From: an uncultured beta proteobacterium
GTDB taxonomy: Bacteria > Pseudomonadota > Gammaproteobacteria > Burkholderiales > SG8-39
Assembly (NCBI GenBank): GCA_902826155.1
Contig: CADEDU010000001.1
Coordinates: forward strand, 167,070-231,069
Direction: 5' to 3'
DNA: 64,000 nt
The first letter of the stretch is position 1; each line of letters opens with the position of its first letter. Both the position numbers and the translations under genes were made by a program. Shown one piece after another: positions 17,966 through 24,072 of this stretch. A model generated the notes under the pieces. That model did no database searches and was not told the DNA's origin. It worked only from the letters and a program-made list of their open reading frames with translations.

Positions 17966-19274
17966 GTTGTTGTCTCTCGGCGGTGACCGCGGCCCGATCC
18001 ATCGAGGGGGCACGGCTCGCCTGGGTGAGCAGATCACGCACCAGCACCAGGTTGCGGGCGTTGGAGAACTGCCGGGCGACGGTGTCGCGCGCGCGCATAC
18101 CGAGTGCTGCGCGCTGCGCCGGATTCATGATGAGTCGCTCCATCGCGTGGGCGAGCGCACCGACATCCTGTGCCGGCACCAGCAGGCCGTTGCGGTCGTG
18201 CTCGATGACTTCGGGGATGCCCGAGACCGGCGTGCTGATTACCGGCAGCTGCATCGACATGGCTTCGAGCAGCACGTTCGGAATGCCGTCGCGGTCGCCG
18301 TCGGCGCCGATCTGGCACGGCAGCACGAACAGCGTCGCGCGCGCGTAGGCCTCGATCACTTCGTGCTGCGCGCGCTTGCCCAGCAGATGGATGCAGTGCG
18401 ACAGCCCGAGCGCGACGATGCGCGCACGCAGCACCGCTTCGTCCGGGCCGTAGCCGATGATCTCGCAGCGGAACGGCACCTGCCGCGCCACCAGCTGCGC
18501 GCAGGCTTCGATCAGTGTAGGGAAGCCCTTCTTCTCGCGCAGCCGGCCGACGCTCAGGATCACCGGCGGCTGCACCTGATTGCGACCCTGCGGACCGGTG
18601 CGGCGCGCGAAGCGCTCCAGATCGATGCCGTGGTACATCCGGTGCACGCTCGCGCCGGGACCGCCGATCCGCTGCAGATGGTGGCGGTTGTATTCGGTGC
18701 ACGTCACCGTGAACTGCGCACCGCGCAGGCGCTGCGCCAACGCGACCGGGTCGGACATGTAGATGTCCTTCGCGTGCGCGGAGATGCTGTAGGTGCCGCC
18801 GATCATGGTAGCGGCCACGGCGGCGAGTGCAGCGGGTTCGCTCGCGAAGTGCGCGTGCACGTGACGGATGCGCTGGGCTTCTAGTTCGTTGGCCAGCATG
18901 CCGGCATGCACGAAGCGGGACCAGCGGTCCGGTTCGCGTGAACCGACCGTCTCACGCAGCGCGCGCAGATAGCCGCGGGGATGCCTGGCGAGCACGCGCG
19001 CGTGCGCGGCAATCGCCTGCGCCATCGCTGATCGCGCCGGCTGCGTGACGTATCGGACCGCGGCCCGCACCTTGCCCACCTGGGCGTGCGCGAACGCGTC
19101 GGTGGGCTGCTGCAGCGAGAAGATCGCCAGTGGCACGCCCAGCGCTTCCAACCCCAGGATCTCGCCGAGCACGAACGTCTCGGAGAGTTTCGGATAGGTT
19201 TTGAGCAGCAACCCGATCGGGGCGTGGCCGCGCCGGGGATCGCGCGTCGAGATGTTGCGAGTAAGGACGGTCAT
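17955..19274 (-). CDS. GT4-family glycosyltransferase (polysaccharide operon, first GT4)
   Basis: A 439-residue GT-B glycosyltransferase. It starts near PIGLLLKTYPKLSETFVLGE, the same opening as its downstream paralogue. It has the donor-domain motif ILSVGRLREKKGFPTLIEA and the EX7E-type stretch GDRDGIPNVLLEAMSMQLPV. A central YSISAHAKDIYMSDP matches FTAHAKDIYQAGLNP in the paralogue. Substrate unknown. The ATG at 19274 overlaps the upstream stop by four bases (ATGA) and is preferred to the open extension reaching 19748, which lies wholly inside the neighbouring gene. It acts with the other glycosyltransferases here in assembling the repeat unit; this role is inferred from operon context. Confidence 0.87.
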   Translation of the reverse strand: MTVLTRNISTRDPRRGHAPIGLLLKTYPKLSETFVLGEILGLEALGVPLAIFSLQQPTDAFAHAQVGKVRAAVRYVTQPARSAMAQAIAAHARVLARHPRGYLRALRETVGSREPDRWSRFVHAGMLANELEAQRIRHVHAHFASEPAALAAVAATMIGGTYSISAHAKDIYMSDPVALAQRLRGAQFTVTCTEYNRHHLQRIGGPGASVHRMYHGIDLERFARRTGPQGRNQVQPPVILSVGRLREKKGFPTLIEACAQLVARQVPFRCEIIGYGPDEAVLRARIVALGLSHCIHLLGKRAQHEVIEAYARATLFVLPCQIGADGDRDGIPNVLLEAMSMQLPVISTPVSGIPEVIEHDRNGLLVPAQDVGALAHAMERLIMNPAQRAALGMRARDTVARQFSNARNLVLVRDLLTQASRAPSMDRAAVTAERQQHAS

Positions 19275-20512
19275 TGGGCGAGCGCCGGGATCGGTGCGTA
19301 GTAACTCGCCGCGGCGCTGCTGTCGTGCTCGCGCAACTCGGCCAGGGCGTCGCCCACTCCGCGCAGGCCACCGAGATCGATCTGATGCAGCGCCTGCCGG
19401 ATGACGTTGCGTTGTCCGAGCTCCTCGGTCAGCGCCGCGTGCAGGCTCTTGGGCGTGAGGTGCTCCGGATGCAGTGCACGCAGCAGCCCCAGACGCGCCA
19501 TGCGCTCGGCCCGGATCCACTGCTCCTGCACCGGACGCGTGCGCGGCACGACGATCGCGCGCTTCCTGAGCGTGAGCAGCTCGCACACGGTGTTGTAGCC
19601 GCCCATCGACACCGTCAGATCGGCCGCGTCGACCAGGCTCATCATGTCGTCGCTGAAGTCGATGACGCGCACCGAGCGGCCGCTGCCCAGCGCGCGTGCC
19701 TTGTTGTGCAACTGCTGCCGCTGTGCCTCGGCCATCTCCGGGCCGCACAGCACGACGCTTTGATAGGCACTGTGCTGCGGGGCGTAGTGCAGCGCGTCGA
19801 GATAGCAGTTGAGCAGCTCGAACCCGTCTTCGCCGCCGCCGGCCGAGGCCAGAACGAGCGGACGCACGTCCGCGCCAAGGATTGCGCGCTGTGCTTCGCG
19901 CGGCGTGCGTCCGCGTTCACGCCCGATGTAGCCGCAGAACCGCACCTTGGCGGCGGCGGCTTCGGGAAAGCCGTACTCCTGGCGTGCGTCGAAGATCTCG
20001 GGTGAACCGACGATCAGCACGCGATCGTAGTGCGACTCGATCGCACCGAAGTAGCCGTTCTTGTTCCAGACCGCGCGCGTCGCCTCCGGACTGTCGAGGA
20101 TGTCGCGCAGCAGCAGCACGGTGCGCGGCCGATAGGTGCGACGCTGCAGCACGTCGAGGGCCGGTGCCAGCTCGTTGCCCACGCCGAAGGGCTTCTTGTC
20201 GACCAGGATCAGGTCGGGCTGGAAGTCGAGCACGGTGCTCAGGATCAGGTTGGCACGCAGCCGGACGGTGTCCTGATAGTGCAGCGACAGGAACTTCACC
20301 GTGTACTCGCCGTTGCGCGTGCGTGCGAGGCTCGGCAGCTTGACGTAGTCGATGCGCGCGGGGATGCGGAACGCGTGCAGCATCGGCGAGCCGGTGAGGA
20401 TCAACACCGAGGTGTCCGGATCGTCGCTCACCAGATGCCGGGCGATCTCCAGCATGCGCTTGATGTTGCCCAGGCCGAAGGTGTCGTGCGAGTAGATCAG
20501 TACTTTGCGCAT
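19271..20512 (-). CDS. MurG-like predicted glycosyltransferase (COG4671 type), first gene of operon
   Basis: A 413-residue GT-B protein starting MRKVLIYSHDTFGLGNIKRM, with the glycine-rich loop GLGNIKR replacing the usual GxGH of MurG. The C-terminal half has the donor-binding loop LTVSMGGYNTVCELLTLRKR and VVPRTRPVQEQWIRAERM. It is the same type as 8698-9957 but belongs to a subgroup lacking the His. It is the promoter-proximal gene: the predicted sigma-54 start site lies about 32 nt upstream of its ATG. No good Shine-Dalgarno is seen before 20512; an in-frame ATG at 20533 would add seven residues and would sit only 11 nt after the predicted transcript start. The later ATG matches the start of its homologue better. 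Confidence 0.8.
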   Translation of the reverse strand: MRKVLIYSHDTFGLGNIKRMLEIARHLVSDDPDTSVLILTGSPMLHAFRIPARIDYVKLPSLARTRNGEYTVKFLSLHYQDTVRLRANLILSTVLDFQPDLILVDKKPFGVGNELAPALDVLQRRTYRPRTVLLLRDILDSPEATRAVWNKNGYFGAIESHYDRVLIVGSPEIFDARQEYGFPEAAAAKVRFCGYIGRERGRTPREAQRAILGADVRPLVLASAGGGEDGFELLNCYLDALHYAPQHSAYQSVVLCGPEMAEAQRQQLHNKARALGSGRSVRVIDFSDDMMSLVDAADLTVSMGGYNTVCELLTLRKRAIVVPRTRPVQEQWIRAERMARLGLLRALHPEHLTPKSLHAALTEELGQRNVIRQALHQIDLGGLRGVGDALAELREHDSSAAASYYAPIPALAQ

Positions 20513-20554
20513 GGGAGGGTGCCGTCGCTGCATTCGTTGCAATGCCCGATGTAT

Positions 20555-20571
20555 TGCAGCGACCGTGCCAG
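20555..20571 (-). promoter_or_regulatory. Sigma-54 (RpoN) -24/-12 promoter for the polysaccharide operon
   Basis: Read on the minus strand the site is CTGGCACGGTCGCTGCA. It matches the RpoN consensus YTGGCACG-N4-TTGC at every position except one (CTGC for TTGC), with the required 10-bp spacing between the GG (20569-20568) and GC (20557-20556) pairs. The predicted transcript start is near 20544, giving a leader of about 32 nt to the ATG at 20512. The next gene upstream on the same strand encodes an NtrC-type sigma-54 activator, which supports the call. Confidence 0.75.
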
Positions 20572-20702
20572 CGGGCGGTCCGGAACCGCGTTCGACGGCG
20601 GCGCGCATGCGCAAGCGCTTGTTCGATCAGAAGAAAAAAGTTGTGCGTGCGCGTCGTGTGGGTGTGCGCGTGCGTGCGAGTGGGATGCTGCGTCGGTTTG
20701 CG

Positions 20703-20742
20703 TTGGGGGATATGCCCCAGACATCCCCAATCAATTGGGGAT
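20703..20742. promoter_or_regulatory. Candidate enhancer: palindromes built from TTGGGGAT half-sites
   Basis: A perfect inverted repeat, ATCCCCAAT-CA-ATTGGGGAT, occupies 20723-20742. Immediately before it, TTGGGG-GATATG-CCCCA at about 20703-20718 gives a second, imperfect inverted repeat from the same G/C run. The centre of the perfect palindrome lies about 188 bp upstream of the predicted sigma-54 start site, a usual distance for activator binding. A related but A/T-rich palindrome lies upstream of the sensor kinase gene (23895-23910). Binding by the adjacent response regulator is an inference. Confidence 0.5.
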
Positions 20743-20790
20743 CTCACGCAGGTTGTGTATCGGGCGCAACCACGTGGAACGCGCACGCCG

Positions 20791-20882
20791 CGTCGCGCGA
20801 CGAGAAGCGCGCGTGTACAGACACGCACGCAGAGAAGCGCAATGAGAAACACGCGTCCAGAGACGCACGCGCAGAGAAGCGC
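20791..20882. repeat. Cluster of short palindromes with three copies of GAGAAGCGC
   Basis: Three inverted repeats are spaced regularly: CGTCGCGCGACG (20791-20802), GCGTGT-ACAG-ACACGC (20811-20826) and GCGTC-CAGA-GACGC (20853-20866). Their centres are about 22 and 41 bp apart, close to two and four helical turns. The exact motif GAGAAGCGC occurs at 20802-20810, 20832-20840 and 20874-20882, with a partial copy at about 20844. The arrangement suggests a duplicated protein-binding module lying 250-340 bp upstream of the predicted transcript start. Confidence 0.5.
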
Positions 20883-20924
20883 GCGCGTCAGCGCGGCGCG
20901 GGATTACGCAGAGCAGGAAGCGGC

Positions 20925-22298
20925 TTACAGCCGATACTTCTCGATGCGATAGCGCAGGGTGTCGCGCGAGATACCGAGCAGGCGCGCCGCGCGCGAGACG
21001 TTGCCGTGGCTACGCTCCAGGGCGGCGACCAGCAGATCGCGTTCGACGCGATGCAGATTGAGCGCAGCAGGGGCGAGCGCGTGCGCCTCTTCTTGCGTTG
21101 CGGGCTGCGCCACGGATTGCGCCTCGGTCGTACCCAGTGCGAGGTCGATTGCATCGATCGTGTGGCCGGTGGCCATGACGACCGACTGCTCGATCAGGTT
21201 GCGTAATTCGCGCACGTTGCCGGGCCAGTCGTACTGTTGCAGCGCCTGCATGGCAGCAGAGCTGAATTGCAAGTCGGGCCTGCCGTATCGGGTGCGATGC
21301 ACCTCGAGAAAATGCGCGGCGAGTAACGCCGCGTCGCCGTCGCGCTCGCGCAGCGCCGGCAGGCCGATCTGGATGATGCGCAGGCGAAAGTAGAGGTCGG
21401 CGCGGAACCTGCCCTCGCGCACCAGCTGTTCCAGGTCGCGATTGGTGGCGGCGATGATGCGCACGTTGACCTTGCGTTCGCGCACGCTGCCCAGCCGGCG
21501 CACCTGCTTGTCTTCCAGCAGCTTGAGCAGCTTGGCCTGGGCGCTGGGCTCGATCTCACCTACCTCGTCGAGAAACAACGTGCCGCCATCGGCGGCTTCG
21601 ATCAGACCGGGCTTCTGCTCCTTGGCGTCGGTGAAGGCGCCGCGCTCGAATCCGAACAGCTCGGCTTCGAGCAGATTCGACGGAATGCCCGAACAGTTGA
21701 CCTCGATGAACGGTTGCGCGCTGCGTTCGCCGTCGAAATGCATGGCGCGCGCGACGAGCTCCTTGCCGGTGCCGGTTTCTCCGGTGATCAGCACCGCCGG
21801 TGCGTCGCTGTCGGCCAGCTGTTTTTCCGCGCTGATGACCTGGCGGATGCGCGTCTTGAGCGCCTGCATCGTCGTCGACTCGCCGATCAACCGGTCGAGT
21901 CCGCCCGGCCGCGCCGGTTGCGGTTCGGCTGCCCTCACGTCCTTGAGCAGGCGATCGAGTGTTTCGCGCAGCTTGCCCAGCTCGAGCGGCTTGGTGAGGT
22001 AGTCATCCGCGCCCGATTTCATCGCGTCGACGGCCACCCGCTCGCTGCCGAAGCCGGTCACCATGACCACTTTGGCGTTGCGATCGCGCGCGCGGATGCG
22101 ATCGAGCAGCTGCAGGCCGTTCAGCCCAGGCAGGTTGTAGTCGAGCAGCACGGCAGCGGGGGCGAGACCGGGCAGCTCGCGCAGCGCCGCTTCGCCCGAG
22201 GCGCAGACATGCACGTTGTAGTCGAAGCGCTGCAGATAGGCGCGGATGTTCTTGGCCAGCGTTGCTTCGTCTTCCACCAACAGGACCGGACAGGGCAT
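20925..22298 (-). CDS. NtrC-family sigma-54-dependent response regulator
   Basis: A 457-residue activator with three domains. The receiver (about 1-118) has phosphoacceptor Asp53 (AAVLLDYNLPG) and Lys103 (YLTKP). The AAA+ sigma-54 interaction domain (about 135-375) has Walker A GETGTGKE (173-180) and Walker B GTLFLDEVGE. A Fis-type helix-turn-helix lies at the C-terminus (NVSRAARLLGISRDTLRYRI). The sigma-54 contact loop reads GAFTDA (220-225) in place of GAFTGA; this variant is seen in some activators. Its start is 3 bp after the stop of the sensor kinase, so the two form an operon. The next operon downstream has a strong sigma-54 promoter, making it the probable target. The pair is reminiscent of PrsK/PrsR and other EPS-linked systems, but the kinase lacks the PrsK layout. 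Confidence 0.9.
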   Translation of the reverse strand: MPCPVLLVEDEATLAKNIRAYLQRFDYNVHVCASGEAALRELPGLAPAAVLLDYNLPGLNGLQLLDRIRARDRNAKVVMVTGFGSERVAVDAMKSGADDYLTKPLELGKLRETLDRLLKDVRAAEPQPARPGGLDRLIGESTTMQALKTRIRQVISAEKQLADSDAPAVLITGETGTGKELVARAMHFDGERSAQPFIEVNCSGIPSNLLEAELFGFERGAFTDAKEQKPGLIEAADGGTLFLDEVGEIEPSAQAKLLKLLEDKQVRRLGSVRERKVNVRIIAATNRDLEQLVREGRFRADLYFRLRIIQIGLPALRERDGDAALLAAHFLEVHRTRYGRPDLQFSSAAMQALQQYDWPGNVRELRNLIEQSVVMATGHTIDAIDLALGTTEAQSVAQPATQEEAHALAPAALNLHRVERDLLVAALERSHGNVSRAARLLGISRDTLRYRIEKYRL

Positions 22299-22301
22299 CG
22301 T

Positions 22302-23726
22302 TCAGGCCGCCTTCAGGGTGACCGTGGCGGAGGTGCCGATGCCGACCTGACTGCGCATCGCGATGGTGCCGCCGAAGCGTTGCAGCACGCGACGCACCAG
22401 TGGCAGACCCACGCCCATGCCGTGCTTCTTGGTCGACTGGAACGGCACGAACAGGCGCTCGAGCTGATCGGGAGCGATGCCGATGCCGGTGTCGTCGATC
22501 GACAGTTCGATCGCGTCGCCGTGATCGGCGCGCGCGGCTCGCGCGGTGCGCACGGTGAGCGTGCCCCCGCCGGGCATGGCTTCGATGGCGTTGGCGATGA
22601 GCGAGGCGAACACCTGCCGCAGCAGCGCCGCGTCGCCCTTCACGCTCGGCAGACGTTCGCCCAGACGCCATTGGATCGCGATGTGCAGGCGCTCGGCGTC
22701 GCGTGTGAATTCGGCGATCGCGTCCTGCGCCAGCTCGTTGACGTCGACCCGTCCGGTAGGGTCGTCGGTGACTTGCGTATAGGTGACCAGGCTGCGCACA
22801 CCCAGCTCGATGCGGTCGACCTCCTGCATGATCTCGATGCAATGCTCGCGACCGGCGGCACCGTGCGTGACGCCCAGCAGTTCGGCCGAGGATCGGATCG
22901 AAGAGAGCGGGTTGCGGATGCCATGGGCGACCACCGCCGTCATCTCGCCGATCGCAGTGAACGACTCGTTGGCCGCCAGTTGCGCCGCTTGTTGCGTGAT
23001 CACGCGATCGGCACGCCGCACGATCCAGAACAGGCCGCCGAACAGCAGCAACCCGCCCAACAGCGCGCACAGCCAGATCAGACGCATCGCGCGACGGAGT
23101 GTCTGGTACAGGGCGCGCGGTTCCTTGTACAGCTCGACCACGCCGATCACCTGGCGGTTCTGCTCGTCCCACACCGGGATGTAGTTTTCGACGAAATCGC
23201 GCATCGTCGATCCGAAGAAGACGTGCTCGGGCTTCATGTAGCTGCGGTGCTCGAGGATGTCGGCCTCGACCGACAGCTCGCCGCGCAACGCCGCATCGAG
23301 CTCGGGATTGAGTTCGAACTGCCGGCCAATCGCCTGCGGATTGCTCGACCAGATGATGGTGCGGTTGCGCGTGTAGACGTTCGCTCGAAGCACGTCGGGC
23401 ATGGTGGTGATGCGCTCGAAGAACTCTTCCATGCGCCGCGCATCAGGCGCCGTGGCCGGTCCGCTGAAGTACGAATCGGCGCGGGCGGAGCGGGTCAGCG
23501 ACTGGATGAAGGCCATGCCGACCTCGGCGTCACGGCGCAGCATCTGCTCGACGAACAGGCGCGAGACGAGCACCGCCGACACCGACACCAGCACGACGAT
23601 CGAGATCAGGCTCACCAGCGCGAACCAACGCGTCAGATTGAACGGTCGCGGCCGGTTGCGGTCCGTTGGTGCGGCGTCCGCTTGTTCCGCAGCTGTGACA
23701 GGCGATGAGAGAACGCCGCCGTGCAT
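22302..23726 (-). CDS. Membrane sensor histidine kinase (NtrB-like), partner of the sigma-54 response regulator
   Basis: A 474-residue kinase with TM1 at about 34-56, an extracytoplasmic sensor domain of about 155 residues, TM2 at about 216-236, then a HisKA region with the phospho-accepting His268 in VVAHGIRNPLSSIRSSAELL. The ATPase domain has the N, G1 and G2 boxes (IANAIEAM, DTGIGIAP, GMGVGLPL). The sensor domain has no motif I recognise; its RIVIW-like and PEHVFFGSTMRDFVENYIPVWD stretches suggest a dCache/sCache-like PAS fold. The frame is open to 24044, but ATG 23726 is preferred: GAGGA lies 9 nt before it and the earlier part does not look like protein. It probably controls phosphorylation of the regulator encoded immediately downstream. 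Confidence 0.87.
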   Translation of the reverse strand: MHGGVLSSPVTAAEQADAAPTDRNRPRPFNLTRWFALVSLISIVVLVSVSAVLVSRLFVEQMLRRDAEVGMAFIQSLTRSARADSYFSGPATAPDARRMEEFFERITTMPDVLRANVYTRNRTIIWSSNPQAIGRQFELNPELDAALRGELSVEADILEHRSYMKPEHVFFGSTMRDFVENYIPVWDEQNRQVIGVVELYKEPRALYQTLRRAMRLIWLCALLGGLLLFGGLFWIVRRADRVITQQAAQLAANESFTAIGEMTAVVAHGIRNPLSSIRSSAELLGVTHGAAGREHCIEIMQEVDRIELGVRSLVTYTQVTDDPTGRVDVNELAQDAIAEFTRDAERLHIAIQWRLGERLPSVKGDAALLRQVFASLIANAIEAMPGGGTLTVRTARAARADHGDAIELSIDDTGIGIAPDQLERLFVPFQSTKKHGMGVGLPLVRRVLQRFGGTIAMRSQVGIGTSATVTLKAA

Positions 23727-23894
23727 AGATCCAAGTCCTCGTTGCGTCGATCGATGCGGCCACCACCTGATGGCCGCGAGCGCCCCCGCGCATTGCAGGC
23801 ACGATGGGTGATGCCTGGCCTCGTGCCGCTTGGTGTGCTGCTGGATCAGGGTCGCCCGAAATATCCTGAAAGGTCCGAGCCCAAAACCAGTAAT

Positions 23895-23910
23895 TGGGAA
23901 AATATTCCCA
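23895..23910. promoter_or_regulatory. A/T-rich palindrome upstream of the sensor kinase (possible operator)
   Basis: TGGGAA-AATA-TTCCCA is a perfect 6-bp inverted repeat with a 4-bp centre in the only A/T-rich patch of this gap, about 170-185 bp before the kinase start. It shares the AATTGGG/CCCATT flavour of the palindrome at 20723-20742, so autoregulation by the neighbouring response regulator is one possibility. Confidence 0.35.
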
Positions 23911-23951
23911 TTATCGGGGGGCGGCGTCAAGCGATCCGTCGGGGGGGCGGG

Positions 23952-23984
23952 CCTGGTCCGAACCAGGATAGTCCTGGTCAGAAC
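23952..23984. repeat. Tandem CCTGGTC(C/A)GAAC elements, 21 bp apart
   Basis: CCTGGTCCGAACC at 23952-23964 and CCTGGTCAGAACA at 23973-23985 are near-identical direct repeats two helical turns apart. The first also forms the palindrome CCTGGT-CCGA-ACCAGG. A weaker third element, GGTCCGAGCC, is at 23872-23881. This layout is typical of a dimeric regulator's operator, but the regulator is unknown. Confidence 0.4.
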
Positions 23985-24072
23985 AATCGGGCCGATACCG
24001 GTCGATTCCAGCCGCCCACCGGTCGGCAGGCGGCGTTGGCGCATGGAATCTGTGTTCTTCCGACAGGCGCGC

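Larger units (their letters stand above)
20513..20924. other. Regulatory intergenic region upstream of the polysaccharide operon (no gene)
   Basis: This 412-bp stretch has no convincing coding frame. It holds, from the operon outward, a sigma-54-type promoter (20555-20571), a G/T-rich run with repeated gtgcg/gcgtg steps (about 20640-20690), a pair of TTGGGG/CCCCAA palindromes (20703-20742), and a cluster of palindromes with the repeated motif GAGAAGCGC (20791-20882). Its size and content fit the control region of a sigma-54 operon with upstream enhancer sites. It may also contain a terminator for the response-regulator gene ending at 20925, but no hairpin followed by a T-run is visible. Confidence 0.7.
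23727..24072. other. Intergenic region upstream of the sensor kinase gene, with several inverted repeats (no gene)
   Basis: 346 bp between the carboxylase gene end and the kinase start, both on the minus strand. It holds four visible structures: GCGGCCA-N8-TGGCCGC (23756-23777), TGGGAA-AATA-TTCCCA (23895-23910), CCTGGT-CCGA-ACCAGG (23952-23967), and a repeat of the left half of the last one 21 bp further on (CCTGGTCAGAAC, 23973-23984). GGTCCGAGCC at 23872-23881 resembles the same element. An A/T-rich stretch (about 23890-23915) stands out in this GC-rich DNA and may hold the kinase promoter; I cannot place a confident -35/-10 pair. Confidence 0.55.

Noticed and set aside
20791..20882. Possible CRISPR-like array from the regular repeats
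   Set aside because: Repeats are only 9 bp, spacers are unequal and short, and there are no cas genes.
21714..23708. Long plus-strand open frame (664 codons) opposite the regulator and kinase genes
   Set aside because: It is antisense to two clearly recognisable proteins, has no domain signature, and long antisense frames are expected in GC-rich DNA.
23800..23826. Second sigma-54 promoter upstream of the kinase gene (GGCACGAGGCCAGGC on the minus strand)
   Set aside because: The -12 GC is out of register by one base relative to the GG pair and the TTGC element is missing.
3274..24044. Exosortase/PEP-CTERM locus
   Set aside because: The regulator pair is reminiscent of PrsK/PrsR, but no exosortase, PEP-CTERM protein, Wzx/Wzy or chain-length regulator is visible in the window.
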